A DNA stretch of 64,000 bases from Desulfocapsa sp. (GCA_030145625.1 JAQYVF010000001.1:62001-126000), one strand, 5' to 3'. Shown: positions 42,912 through 52,739, counted from the first letter of the stretch. Notes: generated by a model from the sequence alone, not told the origin. A program made the numbers and translations.

Positions 42912-45410
42912 ATGTCTGCAAATGATCAACAGGAAACAGTATACAATTTTCAATCAATTGAACAAAAATGGCAGGATCGATGGTTAAATGAAGCAACCTA
43001 CAGGGTGAGCACAGACAGTTCCAAAGAAAAATATTATGTCCTGGAGATGTTTCCCTACCCTTCCGGACGCATCCATATGGGCCATGTGCGCAACTACTCC
43101 ATTGGCGATGTAGTGGCCCGTTACAAACGATTTCGCGGCTACAATGTCCTCCACCCCATGGGTTGGGATTCTTTTGGACTGCCTGCTGAAAATGCTGCCA
43201 TCAAAAACAACAGCCACCCTGCCAGATGGACCTATGACAATATCGATTACATGCGTAATCAACTGCGTCAACTTGGCCTCTCTTACGACTGGGAACGTGA
43301 AATTGCTACCTGCAATCCCAAATATTACCGTTGGGAACAACAGATTTTCCTAGAGATGTACCAAAAAGGGCTTGTTTATCAGAAAACCACCACCGTGAAC
43401 TGGTGTGATTCCTGCCAAACTGTCCTGGCAAATGAACAAGTCATTGAAGGCACTTGCTGGCGTTGCGACGAAACCGTAAAGGCCAGGGAGATGAACGGCT
43501 GGTTTTTCAAAATTACCGCCTATGCTGAAGAGCTGTTGACTGATCTTGAAAAACTCAGTGGCTGGCCTGAGAAAGTTGTGACAATGCAACGCAACTGGAT
43601 AGGTAAATCCACCGGCCTGCAATGTGATTTCCCAGTAGACGGCTGCCAAGAAAAACTCTCCATTTTCACCACCCGTCCAGACACCATATTCGGTGTCACT
43701 TTCATGTCCATTGCCTCCGAGCACCCCCTGCTGCAAACTCTGCTCCAGGATAATCCCCGTGCCCAGGAAATCCGTGATTTTGTCCAACGCATTGCAGATG
43801 AAAAACAGCAGCAGGCAAACGAGGACCATACTGAAAAGGAAGGAGTTTTCACCGGCTGCTACTGTGTTAATCCCTTCAATGGTGAGAAAGTTCCCATCTT
43901 CGTGGCAAATTTTGTCCTCATGGGATATGGAACAGGAGCAGTGATGGCCGTACCGGCCCATGATCAACGTGATTTTGAATTTGCCCAAAAGTATAACCTC
44001 CCGATCAAACCTGTTGTCATCCCTGAAGACACTGACTTGAAGACAGAAGAACTGGCAGAGGCATCTGTTTTACCCGGAATCCTCGCTGATTCAGGACAAT
44101 TCACCGGACTTGATTCAAACAAAGCCAAACAGGTTATTATTGACTTTGCTTCCGAGAAGGGATTTGGCTCTCCCCACACAACTTACAGGTTGCGCGACTG
44201 GGGTATTTCCCGTCAGCGATACTGGGGAGCCCCTATTCCCATGGTGACCTGTGACACATGTGGGGTTCAGCCCGTTCCCTTGGATCAGTTACCGGTTACC
44301 CTGCCAGAAGACAGAGAATCCCAGCAGAGTGAATGCGCCCCTCTCCATCAACGGCCCTCTTTTTTCCAGACGAAATGCCCTGCCTGTGGAGGAGAAGCTC
44401 GCAGGGAAACAGATACCATGGATACTTTTGTCGAGTCTTCTTGGTATTTTGCCAGATATGCAAGTCCACGCTTTACTGAGTCGCCCCTTGATAAAGTAGA
44501 AGCCTCACACTGGCTTCCCGTTGATCAGTATATTGGCGGGGTGGAACATGCCATCCTTCACCTGCTCTATTCGAGATTCTTCACCAAAGTCCTTCGTGAT
44601 CTCGGCTATATAGACATTGACGAACCTTTTACCAATCTACTTACCCAGGGGATGGTCATCAAAGATGGCTCAAAGATGTCTAAATCCAAAGGCAATGTTG
44701 TAGATCCCCATGACCTGATTCATGAGTACGGTGCCGACACCACCCGTCTTTTCAGCCTTTTTGCAGCCCCTCCGGAGAAAGATCTGGAATGGAACAGTAA
44801 GGGTGTTGAAGGCTGCTATCGCTTTCTCAACCGTATTTATCGATTTGTTCTAAGTCACAAGGAATCAATTACCGCAGGACAACAAGCAATCCCTTCCCAA
44901 TTAAACAAGACAGAGCGAGCCCTTCATCGTAAGACCCATCAGACCATAAAACGTGTAACCGGAAACATTGAACAAAATTTTCATTTCAACACGGCTATCA
45001 GTGCTGTGATGGAGCTTGTCAACAGCCTCACCGCAATGACCGGTGACAACAACAAGGAAACGGTTGACAATAGTCTCACCAGCGAGGCGGTAAACAGTCT
45101 TCTTCTTCTTCTCTGCCCAATGGTGCCTCATTTTTGTGCAGAGTTGTGGGCAACTCTCCATAACGGGGCATCCATTGATGATGAACAGTGGCCAAAATGG
45201 GATGAAGCTGCTGCCAAAGAAGATGAAATTACGATTGTTATTCAGGTCAATGGTAAGGTGCGTTCAAGACTTCAGGTGTCAGCAGATATCGATAAAGAAA
45301 GGTTGCAAGAATTAGCGCTGGCCGATGAAAATGCTCAAAAGTTCATTGCCGAGAAGGCAATCAAAAAAATCATTGTGATCCAGAAGAAACTTGTCAATAT
45401 TGTTATTTGA
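42912..45410 (+). CDS. leuS: Leucyl-tRNA synthetase
   Basis: Class I aminoacyl-tRNA synthetase. The 832-aa protein has the HIGH-type motif HMGHVRNY (around residue 57), a CxxC zinc pair (CDSC...CWRCDE, around 165), the CP1 editing domain with the TTRPDTIFG motif (around 255), the KMSKS motif KMSKSKGN (around 600) and a C-terminal anticodon-binding region ending in the IQVNGKVRSRL segment. It is complete and typical. lptE follows after 70 bp. Confidence 0.97.
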   Translation: MSANDQQETVYNFQSIEQKWQDRWLNEATYRVSTDSSKEKYYVLEMFPYPSGRIHMGHVRNYSIGDVVARYKRFRGYNVLHPMGWDSFGLPAENAAIKNNSHPARWTYDNIDYMRNQLRQLGLSYDWEREIATCNPKYYRWEQQIFLEMYQKGLVYQKTTTVNWCDSCQTVLANEQVIEGTCWRCDETVKAREMNGWFFKITAYAEELLTDLEKLSGWPEKVVTMQRNWIGKSTGLQCDFPVDGCQEKLSIFTTRPDTIFGVTFMSIASEHPLLQTLLQDNPRAQEIRDFVQRIADEKQQQANEDHTEKEGVFTGCYCVNPFNGEKVPIFVANFVLMGYGTGAVMAVPAHDQRDFEFAQKYNLPIKPVVIPEDTDLKTEELAEASVLPGILADSGQFTGLDSNKAKQVIIDFASEKGFGSPHTTYRLRDWGISRQRYWGAPIPMVTCDTCGVQPVPLDQLPVTLPEDRESQQSECAPLHQRPSFFQTKCPACGGEARRETDTMDTFVESSWYFARYASPRFTESPLDKVEASHWLPVDQYIGGVEHAILHLLYSRFFTKVLRDLGYIDIDEPFTNLLTQGMVIKDGSKMSKSKGNVVDPHDLIHEYGADTTRLFSLFAAPPEKDLEWNSKGVEGCYRFLNRIYRFVLSHKESITAGQQAIPSQLNKTERALHRKTHQTIKRVTGNIEQNFHFNTAISAVMELVNSLTAMTGDNNKETVDNSLTSEAVNSLLLLLCPMVPHFCAELWATLHNGASIDDEQWPKWDEAAAKEDEITIVIQVNGKVRSRLQVSADIDKERLQELALADENAQKFIAEKAIKKIIVIQKKLVNIVI

Positions 45411-45480
45411 GGATACTATCCTTTGGAATCACTTATTTATTTTTTTCAATAATCATCATAAATTATTGCGGAGCAGACAG

Positions 45481-46005
45481 TTGAAAAGAGCAAAACGTTT
45501 TATCCCTTTTGTCCTGGTGATCTTTTTTTCTCTGACCTCTTGTGGTTACCACAATCCCTATGTCTATACAGGCCCTGATCGTGAACTCTATATCACAACC
45601 TGGCAGAATCGAACCAATGATCTTCTCCTTGACGCCAAAATTTATCAGTCACTGGTTCGCTGGTATCAAAAATCCGGACAAATCACTGTCACGAAAAAGA
45701 AAGCCGGGGCCGATCTCATCCTTGCCGGTGAAATCATCTCCATTGATCTGCCCAGTCTTTCATACGGAGTCAACAATGATGCCACCGAGGTCAAGGTGTT
45801 GCTCACCGTTCGTTACATCTTGAAAGAGATTGAAACCGGAGAAGTTCTCATTGAGGTGCCCAAGGAAACTTGGACTGAAGAATATACTGTTGGTGCCAGT
45901 TCCTCTGCAAGCTCTGATAATGAACGAGAAGCCCTTGCCGTCATTATTGATGACCTGTCTGAACGAATCTACCTGAAGACCTTGACCAAGTTATCCAGGC
46001 AATAA
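45481..46005 (+). CDS. lptE: LPS-assembly lipoprotein LptE
   Basis: Outer-membrane lipoprotein that plugs LptD for LPS insertion. Starting from TTG at 45481 gives 174 aa with a signal peptide (LKRAKRFIPFVLVIFFSLTSCG) whose lipobox LTSC puts the lipidated Cys at residue 21. An ATG at 45391 inside leuS would add 30 implausible residues. After the Cys, GYHNPYVYTGPDRELYITTWQNRT matches the LptE/RlpB pattern, with beta-strands and a C-terminal helix. The position after leuS is the usual place for lptE. holA, often next, is absent here. Confidence 0.85.
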   Translation: MKRAKRFIPFVLVIFFSLTSCGYHNPYVYTGPDRELYITTWQNRTNDLLLDAKIYQSLVRWYQKSGQITVTKKKAGADLILAGEIISIDLPSLSYGVNNDATEVKVLLTVRYILKEIETGEVLIEVPKETWTEEYTVGASSSASSDNEREALAVIIDDLSERIYLKTLTKLSRQ

Positions 46006-46016
46006 TTTTCTAAGTT

Positions 46017-46067
46017 AGAGCAACAAAAAAGGCCGTTCCTTTTCGGAACGGCCTTTTTTGTTGCTCT
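46017..46067. terminator. Bidirectional terminator between lptE and transketolase
   Basis: A perfect 23-bp inverted repeat (46017-46039 and 46045-46067) with core GGCCGTTCC / GGAACGGCC, flanked inside the stem by A-run and T-run stretches, serves both convergent genes. Confidence 0.92.
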
Positions 46068-46079
46068 GATATTTTTTCC

Positions 46080-48014
46080 TCAGGCTAACATCTCTTTAAC
46101 CTTTTCAGCAATGGATATACTATCCAGGCCTTGACTGGCATAGAGATCCGCCGGCTTACCTGATCCACCATATTTGTAAACCCCACAGCGCTGAAAGGTA
46201 ACACCCTTCCCTGTCTCAGCAAGTAAGGTTCCGATCATGGCCCCTAGGCCGGTTTCTATGTGGTGATCTTCCACGGTCAAGATCACTCCACAGTTGGCGG
46301 CTTTAAGCACACTCTCTTTATCTATGGGACAAAGGGAAGCCATGTTAAGAACAGCAACTGATCGACCTTCTTTGTGTAGTATTTCCCAAGCTTCCATAAC
46401 CGCCGGTACCACTGCTCCATAGGTGATGATGGTGGCCTCGCTGCCCTCACGAAACCAGTCACCTTTTCCTGCCTGGAACTGGTAATTCTCATCAAAATAT
46501 TCTGTACCATCCTCTTTCAGGATTACAGGAAGTTTTGACCTCCCCATTCCAACAAAGATATTACCAGGCTCAGTTGCCACATATCTGATAATCCGGTCCG
46601 TCTGGTTCGGATCGGCAGGCATAAAGACAGAGGAACGGAAATAGTTGCGAAACAGACCAAGATAGTCAATACACTGATGCGTTGGACCGTCTTCCCCCAC
46701 ATCCAGCCCCACATGGGTAGCCACGACTTTAACGCTGGCATGATTAAAATCATTGAGTCTATTCTGATTGTAAACCTCTGAAACAGCAAAAGACCCAAAG
46801 GTGCTGAAAAATGGTACCAGACCAACACTTGCCATTCCACCGGCCATTGTTGCTGCATGATGCTCCTGGATACCGGTTTCGATATAGGCTGTGGGAGAGT
46901 GCTTATGGAAGCCCTGCATTTTGACAGAGCCTTCAAGATCGCAGGATATCCCAGCAACAACCATATTGTCTTCACGGTTATTGGCTTCGGCCAGACTCTG
47001 GAGGGCATTACCGTATGCAGACCTGTTATCCGTCATGGTTCCAGCCTTATAAAGGATGGGTTTGCCACCACTTACCTGCAAATTAGCAGGTGAAAATTGC
47101 TGGATTGTTTTTGTGCCGACCGGCTGGGTGCGAAGTTCGTTCCATTTATCAAATTCATCTTCTACACCAAGTTCCTGCATTGCATCTGCAAGAAGGTCTC
47201 TCCCAAGTGGCGACCCATGATATTTGGCAAGATTTTCCATAAAGGAAATTCCCTTACCCATGGTTGTGCGAGCAATAATAACCGTGGGCTTTCCACTGGT
47301 CTTAGCATAGGCTTCTGAGAATGCCTGATAGTAGGTATTACAATCATGGCCGTCCTCAAGATATTTAACATCCCATCCATTGGTTGAATAAAGCGATCTT
47401 ATGGATTGAGGCATCACCTCTTCCGTGGAGCCGCAAATCTGCAGATGATTTCTATCAACCACCGCGATCAAATTGTGAAGATCGTACTTATTGGCAAAGC
47501 GTATGGCCTCAACCACCTGTCCCTTTTGTTGCTCGCCGTCACCCATAAAGGTGACAACTTTATTGGGACGATTCTGTATCTTAAGACCTTGAGCAATTCC
47601 AACGGCTGTGGACAGCCCCTGGCCAAGATTACCGGTATCCCATTCTACGCCGGGGACAATCCGTTCAACATGACCTGGAAAACCGGATCCTGTGCGTCGG
47701 AAACCGGTAAGGAAATCTTCTTCAGTGAAATAGCCATATTCAGCAAGCGTCGAGTAAACTCCGGGGGAAATATGTCCTATGCTCATAATCATCCGGTCAC
47801 GCTCCTCCATTGCCGGATCCGCGGGATTGTGACGAATACAGCCATATGTTACGAGAAGCATGTCCAGGGAAGAAAGTGAACCTCCGGGATGTCCGGATCC
47901 GGCCAGGGTCGTTGACAGTAAAATATTCTTGGCACAACGAAGACGCATCTCCTGCAGGATGCGTAATTCCTCACTGGACAATTCGCTGGATTGCATAGTA
48001 AGTTGCAATGTCAT
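46080..48014 (-). CDS. tkt: Transketolase
   Basis: TPP-dependent transfer of two-carbon ketol units in the non-oxidative pentose phosphate pathway. The start at 48014 (MTLQLTMQ) has GGAG seven bases upstream; an upstream ATG at 48044 lacks this. 644 aa. The N-terminal domain has SGHPGGSLSSLDML, the TPP motif GDGEQQKGQ near residue 155 and DRNHLQICG. The middle domain has ETGIQEHHAATMAGGMA with the catalytic Glu, and THVGLDVGEDGPTHQ. It is a single polypeptide, not split, resembling deltaproteobacterial and archaeal-like sequences more than E. coli TktA. Convergent with lptE. Confidence 0.92.
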   Translation of the reverse strand: MTLQLTMQSSELSSEELRILQEMRLRCAKNILLSTTLAGSGHPGGSLSSLDMLLVTYGCIRHNPADPAMEERDRMIMSIGHISPGVYSTLAEYGYFTEEDFLTGFRRTGSGFPGHVERIVPGVEWDTGNLGQGLSTAVGIAQGLKIQNRPNKVVTFMGDGEQQKGQVVEAIRFANKYDLHNLIAVVDRNHLQICGSTEEVMPQSIRSLYSTNGWDVKYLEDGHDCNTYYQAFSEAYAKTSGKPTVIIARTTMGKGISFMENLAKYHGSPLGRDLLADAMQELGVEDEFDKWNELRTQPVGTKTIQQFSPANLQVSGGKPILYKAGTMTDNRSAYGNALQSLAEANNREDNMVVAGISCDLEGSVKMQGFHKHSPTAYIETGIQEHHAATMAGGMASVGLVPFFSTFGSFAVSEVYNQNRLNDFNHASVKVVATHVGLDVGEDGPTHQCIDYLGLFRNYFRSSVFMPADPNQTDRIIRYVATEPGNIFVGMGRSKLPVILKEDGTEYFDENYQFQAGKGDWFREGSEATIITYGAVVPAVMEAWEILHKEGRSVAVLNMASLCPIDKESVLKAANCGVILTVEDHHIETGLGAMIGTLLAETGKGVTFQRCGVYKYGGSGKPADLYASQGLDSISIAEKVKEMLA

Positions 48015-48192
48015 TAAGATCTCCATGATATGAATTAAAAGCAAGAGTCAAACGAGAACACATCCTTGTATGAGCAAGCTTGTTCACATAGCGGGCAGTG
48101 AATTCACCAGTTCGGTCTTACAAACCTGTGGAACTCGTAACCTCTTACAATAGATTGGGTGAATAGAAATATCAGTACCCAATTGAACTGTT

Positions 48193-48226
48193 ACAATTAA
48201 AAAAACAGCTCTGTTTTTTTAATTGT
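48193..48226. repeat. AT-rich inverted repeat in the tkt/dus divergent region
   Basis: ACAATTAAAAAAACAG (48193-48208) and its exact complement (48211-48226) flank only two bases. It sits about 180 bp upstream of tkt and 90 bp upstream of the dus gene, so a terminator is not expected here; it may be an operator or cruciform-forming site. Confidence 0.45.
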
Positions 48227-48311
48227 TTAATAATTTTAAAACGTTATTAGAATAATCATACAGAAACTTGGCATACTACCCCTTTTGAAAAAAAAAATCA
48301 GCTGTAAAAAC

Positions 48312-49253
48312 ATGTTGCAAATAGCAGGACTTTCCCTGAACTCTCCATTTATCTTAGCCCCTTTAGCCGGATATAGCGATCTGCCATTCAGGCTGCTTTG
48401 TCGCGAATATGGTGCCGGACTGGTTGTTTCCGAAATGATAAGTTGCCATGGGCTTATTTACAGGCAGGCTAAGACCTTGAAAATGCTCGCCTCCTCTCCA
48501 GCAGAACAGCCGATATCCTTTCAACTTTTTGGTGCTGATCCTGAAATCATGGGAGAGGCTGCAGCCATCCTGAACGATTTTTCTCCATCGTTTATCGACA
48601 TCAATATGGGATGTCCTGTGAAAAAAGTGACAAAACGTGGGGCAGGATCGGCTCTCATGAAAAACATTCGACTCGCTGAACAAATAATCTTGGCTGTAAT
48701 TGCTAACTCCGAAGTGCCGGTAACTGTCAAGACACGTATAGGCATTGACCAGCAGACGATGACAGCTATTCAATTCACCAGGATGTGCGAAGGGGCCGGG
48801 GTTAGCGCAATAACCATTCATGGTCGAACCTGGTCTCAAGGCTTTTCCGGAAATGCGGATTGGGATTCAATCCGACAAGTCAAAGAAGTAGCAGGTATAC
48901 CGGTCATCGGTAATGGAGACATCGGTAGTTATGACCAGGGGATTGCCCGTATGAAGGAAAGCGGGTGTGACGGGATTATGATTGGACGTGGTGCATTGGG
49001 AAATCCATGGGTGTTTAGCAAAAAAGGCAGACCTCAAGATCTTCCTGAGATCCTTGTTGGAGTCAAGCGCCATATGGAACTCATGGAACAGTACCTTGAA
49101 ACCGAAAGGATGCTCGCCTACATCAAAAATCAGATCGGCCGCTATTTTTGTTACTTTGCCGGAAGTTCCCAAATACGTCAATCTGTGCACGATTGCGAAA
49201 ATTACACGATTTTGAAAGATTTCATTTCATCACTCTCCGGGCATGGGCCATAA
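48312..49253 (+). CDS. tRNA-dihydrouridine synthase (DusB-like)
   Basis: FMN enzyme reducing uridines of tRNA D-loops. From the ATG at 48312 the protein has 313 aa; a TTG at 48285 would add nine Lys-rich residues. It starts with LQIAGLSLNSPFILAPLAGYSDLPFR, the Dus FMN-binding opening, has INMGCPVKKVTKRGAGSALM with the catalytic Cys near residue 99, TVKTRIG, TIHGRTWSQGFSG near residue 165 and GNGDI/GIMIGRGALGNPW FMN-phosphate motifs. The NMGCPVKKV and HGRT pattern fits DusB. Its C-terminal helical domain is short. Confidence 0.92.
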   Translation: MLQIAGLSLNSPFILAPLAGYSDLPFRLLCREYGAGLVVSEMISCHGLIYRQAKTLKMLASSPAEQPISFQLFGADPEIMGEAAAILNDFSPSFIDINMGCPVKKVTKRGAGSALMKNIRLAEQIILAVIANSEVPVTVKTRIGIDQQTMTAIQFTRMCEGAGVSAITIHGRTWSQGFSGNADWDSIRQVKEVAGIPVIGNGDIGSYDQGIARMKESGCDGIMIGRGALGNPWVFSKKGRPQDLPEILVGVKRHMELMEQYLETERMLAYIKNQIGRYFCYFAGSSQIRQSVHDCENYTILKDFISSLSGHGP

Positions 49254-49394
49254 TATCATTATGGCTTATTGTTAACAGCCAAACAGCAAGGGTAATCTTT
49301 TTTCAATAATAGTTATTCTCCTTTTGAGTCGATTTCATTTTTCTGATATATAATAAGAGGAACCCATGTTAATTTTGTGCCGGAGTTTTCAACT

Positions 49395-50366
49395 ATGCGA
49401 ATAGTACATTTTTTTCTCGTCCTCTTTTTCACCCTGTCCAGTTCCTTTTCATGCTTTGCACAAACCCTTTTCGTCAACATAGGTACCGGCGGAATCACCG
49501 GCATTTATTATCCCACAGGTGGGGCTATCACTAAAATCCTGAATCAGTCCAAAGATAATGCTCAAATCAAAGCCATCGTGGAACCGACAAGCGGTGCAGT
49601 TTTCAATATTAATGCCGTACTTGGAGGTCACCTGCTCTTTGGACTGGCTCAAACAGACCGCCAGTACCAGGCTGTAAATGGAGAAGCTGACTGGATTACA
49701 AAAGGTCCTCAGAAGAATCTTCGATCTGTCTTTTCCCTTTACCCTGAAATCGTTACACTCCTTGCCGCAGCCGATTCTGGAATAAATACAATCGCCGATA
49801 TGCGTGGAAAAAGAGTAAACATTGGTGATGTTGGTTCCGGATATCGACAAAATGCCCTGGATGCCCTTTCATCAGCCGGGCTTGTCCCCCATAAAGACCT
49901 TACTGTCTTTGAGTATAAGGTCGCTCAGGCAAATACAATGCTGCAGAATGGTGAAATTGATGCCTATTTTTATACGGTAGGTCATCCTAATAACTCTACT
50001 AATGATGCCACCAGCGGTTCAAGAAAAGTTAATTTCGTTGCAATTCCTATTACCGATACCTTTCTAGCCGACAAACCATACTATCAGAAGACACTCATCC
50101 CGCTTGCTTACTATCCCGCATCAACCAATAAAAAAGACGTGGAGAGCTTTGCAGTCAAAGCAAGCCTGGTAACCTCGGCCAAGGTCTCTGAAGAAATCGT
50201 TTACACTGTCACCAAAGAAATTCTTGAAAATTTTGAAAATTTCAAAAACCACCATTCTGCTTATTCGAACCTTACCATAAAAGAAATGTTAAAAGGTAAC
50301 TCAGCCCCCTTTCATCCCGGTGCGCTAAGATATTATCGAGAAGTCGGCCTTCTGCCCGGAAAATAA
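49395..50366 (+). CDS. TAXI-family TRAP transporter solute-binding protein
   Basis: Periplasmic substrate receptor of the TRAP-associated extracytoplasmic immunogenic (TAXI) type. About 323 aa from the ATG at 49395 (GGAG nine bases upstream). The signal peptide occupies residues 1-21 (ends SCFAQ), then TLFVNIGTGGITGIYYPTGGAI, the TAXI signature. ADMRGKRVNIGDVGSG lies near residue 137. Known TAXI ligands include glutamate/glutamine-like and other carboxylates, but no ligand can be read here. The DctM/DctQ-type permease genes are not adjacent. Confidence 0.9.
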   Translation: MRIVHFFLVLFFTLSSSFSCFAQTLFVNIGTGGITGIYYPTGGAITKILNQSKDNAQIKAIVEPTSGAVFNINAVLGGHLLFGLAQTDRQYQAVNGEADWITKGPQKNLRSVFSLYPEIVTLLAAADSGINTIADMRGKRVNIGDVGSGYRQNALDALSSAGLVPHKDLTVFEYKVAQANTMLQNGEIDAYFYTVGHPNNSTNDATSGSRKVNFVAIPITDTFLADKPYYQKTLIPLAYYPASTNKKDVESFAVKASLVTSAKVSEEIVYTVTKEILENFENFKNHHSAYSNLTIKEMLKGNSAPFHPGALRYYREVGLLPGK

Positions 50367-50687
50367 AACTTATTTGGTTACTCTCTGACCTCTTTGGAAA
50401 ACAGTAAAACGAACAGTACCATCCCGACAAATACCGCTTTTCTGCCGCCCTCCCTGCAATACCTTTAACCGTTTCATTTCTCTCGTGTCATTACAATTCG
50501 CTCATTTAATATTGTTTAATCTGTCATTAACCATACCTGTCCTTCTTCTTATTTTAACTGATTAAAATTCAGATCCATAAAATTAAGACTCGTTTTAACA
50601 TCAAGTTAATGTTAACATATGTCAATATCGTTATTGAAAGAATAAATCCTTACATATTACCGGCAATAAGTAATAAAAGGACACATC
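50367..50687. other. 321-bp AT-rich intergenic region upstream of the PAS/AAA+ regulator
   Basis: No ORF or RNA gene recognised. It contains TGTTAACATATG at 50610-50621, which recurs exactly at 53146-53157 upstream of the Psr-type operon. A reasonable Shine-Dalgarno (AAAGGA) precedes the regulator ATG. Confidence 0.5.
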
Positions 50688-52082
50688 ATGATACAGAAAG
50701 AACAGGTAAAAGAATATTTCTGTGACAATTGGAAAGATGTTGTCGACAGGATGAAAGAAGGACTCATGCTTGTTGATACTCAGGGTAAAATTTTATATAC
50801 GAATAAGGCCCTGGAGGAACTGCTCCTATTCAGTACTGAAGAACTTCTGGGGCAACCCTGTGAAGTTCTTGAGTGCGATACCTGTTTTGGACACAATATG
50901 ATGCGGGATGGTAAACGCTGCACCCTTTTTCGTAAGGGTTTTGTGCATGATCTTCGCTGTTCCTTTAAACAGAAAAATGGGGATCGAGTCCAAGTTCTCA
51001 AAAATGCAACCGTTCTGACCGACAACGAAGGCACCATAGTGGCAGGAGTTGAGACATTGACAGATCTGACTGCTGTGGTCAATAAAGAAAAAGTTATAGA
51101 TGACCTTCGCAAACAACTCAGCTTGGAAAAGGGGTTTCACGGACTGATTGGTAATAGTCTTGTCATGACACAGGTCTATGAACTTATCAAGAGTGCAGCT
51201 CAATCCAATGCACCAATCATCATTTATGGTGAAAGTGGGACAGGAAAAGAATTAGTCGCCAATGCCATCCATCAGTTGAGTACTCGAACTGGTGCCCCTT
51301 TTATCAGGATGAACTGTTCAGCACTCAACGAGAATATGCTGGAAAGTGAAATGTTTGGGCACACTAAAGAAACTGTTACCGGTACAGACCGTTCAAAAAC
51401 AGGACGATTTGAAGCAGCAAACAAAGGCTCTATTTTCCTTGATGAAATAGGTGACCTGCCCCTGATTACACAGACTAAATTGATGCATGTTCTCCAGGGA
51501 CAGGAGTTGGAACGTGCTGGAGACCACCAGCCTATCCCCATAGATGTAAGAGTTATTTCAGCAACCAACAAAAATCTCAAAAATCTGATTACTGAAAACA
51601 AATTCAAAGAGGATCTCTACTATAAAATCGGTGTCCTCCCTATCAATATCCCTCCTCTCAGGCAGCATCCGGAAGATATTCCTCTTCTGGTCGAAACCTT
51701 TATCAATCGCTCACGCCTGAAAACAGAAAAAAATATTACCTCTATATCTAAAGAGGCCTTGGATCTTCTGGTAAGTTATCACTGGCCTGGCAACATTCGT
51801 GAATTAATCAATGTAATCGAATATGCCTTTGTGATCTGTCCTCTAGGAGAGATCACCCTGCAGCATCTCCCTCAACAGTTTCAGATCTCTTCCGGACCTG
51901 TAAATGACATTGGCACCATACAAGCCCAATCGCACTCAGACAGACGCCAACAACTTCTACACGTCCTTAATAAAACCAGTGGCAACAAATCCGAAGCGGC
52001 TAGAATTCTAGGTATTTCCAGGGTAACACTTTGGAAACAATTAAAAAAATACAATATAACCGTGGACAAATCTGCCTATTAA
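50688..52082 (+). CDS. PAS / AAA+ (sigma-54 activator-like) / Fis-HTH transcriptional regulator
   Basis: Bacterial enhancer-binding-protein architecture, 464 aa. A PAS domain (about 15-130) includes a cysteine cluster (Cys58, 63, 66, 78, 91), which could sense redox state or bind a cofactor. The AAA+ domain has Walker A GESGTGKE at 181-188 and Walker B IFLDEIG at 249-255, and a Fis-type HTH closes the protein (NKSEAARILGISRVTLWKQL). Notably, the sigma-54 contact motif GAFTGA is replaced by ETVTGT at residues 228-233, keeping only the Thr-Gly. It may thus act through an altered contact or not need sigma-54. Most likely target: the Psr-type operon 1.5 kb downstream. Confidence 0.9.
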   Translation: MIQKEQVKEYFCDNWKDVVDRMKEGLMLVDTQGKILYTNKALEELLLFSTEELLGQPCEVLECDTCFGHNMMRDGKRCTLFRKGFVHDLRCSFKQKNGDRVQVLKNATVLTDNEGTIVAGVETLTDLTAVVNKEKVIDDLRKQLSLEKGFHGLIGNSLVMTQVYELIKSAAQSNAPIIIYGESGTGKELVANAIHQLSTRTGAPFIRMNCSALNENMLESEMFGHTKETVTGTDRSKTGRFEAANKGSIFLDEIGDLPLITQTKLMHVLQGQELERAGDHQPIPIDVRVISATNKNLKNLITENKFKEDLYYKIGVLPINIPPLRQHPEDIPLLVETFINRSRLKTEKNITSISKEALDLLVSYHWPGNIRELINVIEYAFVICPLGEITLQHLPQQFQISSGPVNDIGTIQAQSHSDRRQQLLHVLNKTSGNKSEAARILGISRVTLWKQLKKYNITVDKSAY

Positions 52083-52100
52083 ACAGCACTGTAACAGGAG

Positions 52101-52739
52101 TTAAAACACCTTCATCAAGCACCCTGCACTATCTGTTTTGACATTCTGTCCAGCTTTCAAATGAAATGTCAGAAAGTTACGAACTGTCTTTTTAGATATT
52201 GTATCAACAGCCTGCATAGCAACAAAACCAGCACCTTTGGTACGAGTTTCTACAGCAACAAGAACAGGTTTTTTGCCTGCTGCCCCACGACCTCGTTTGC
52301 CGGCAAGTTTACCACCGACAAAAACATCATCAAATTCAATCAGTTTTTGAAGGCGATAAATACTGACACGATGGGCCATTGCAGTACGGATCTTTTTCAG
52401 CACACTCCGAGCAGTCAGCCAGGATACCCCAATATGTTTGGACAATCTCAGAGCGGAAATACCTCCTTTGTCAGAAGCGGTCAAGTAAATCGCCCAAAAC
52501 CATTTCACAAGTGGTATTTTCGTAGCATGAAACAGTGTGTCTGCTGTTATCGACACCTGGTGTCGACAATGGGAGCACTGGTAAAGTTTTCTTGTCGTAA
52601 TGAAACCAAATTTCTTAGAGCCACATGCTGGACACTGAAAGCCTTGTGGCCACCGGACATTGGTAAGAGTTTTGACACATGCTTTTTCGGTACCAAATTT
52701 CTTCTGCCATTCCAAGAAAGAAACAACTGGCATTTTCAT
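52101..52739 (-). pseudogene. Truncated IS1595-family transposase
   Basis: Remnant of an IS1595/ISXO2-type insertion element. The 212-aa frame has the N-terminal zinc ribbon (CPACGSKKF...CSHC), the helical DNA-binding region (ALRLSKHIGVSWLTARSVLKKIRTAM) and the first catalytic Asp in LIEFDDVFVGGK, followed by RGRGAAGKKPVLVAVE. The protein stops soon after VKTDS, in the region of the second Asp, whereas full-length members run to about 300 aa. The 3' third is therefore missing, the break lying 19 bp from the end of the regulator gene. I could not identify terminal inverted repeats. Transposition activity is very unlikely. Confidence 0.85.

Noticed and set aside
43350-43988. 212-aa leftward ORF inside leuS
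   Set aside because: Antisense to the conserved leuS editing domain; no family features or start signal.
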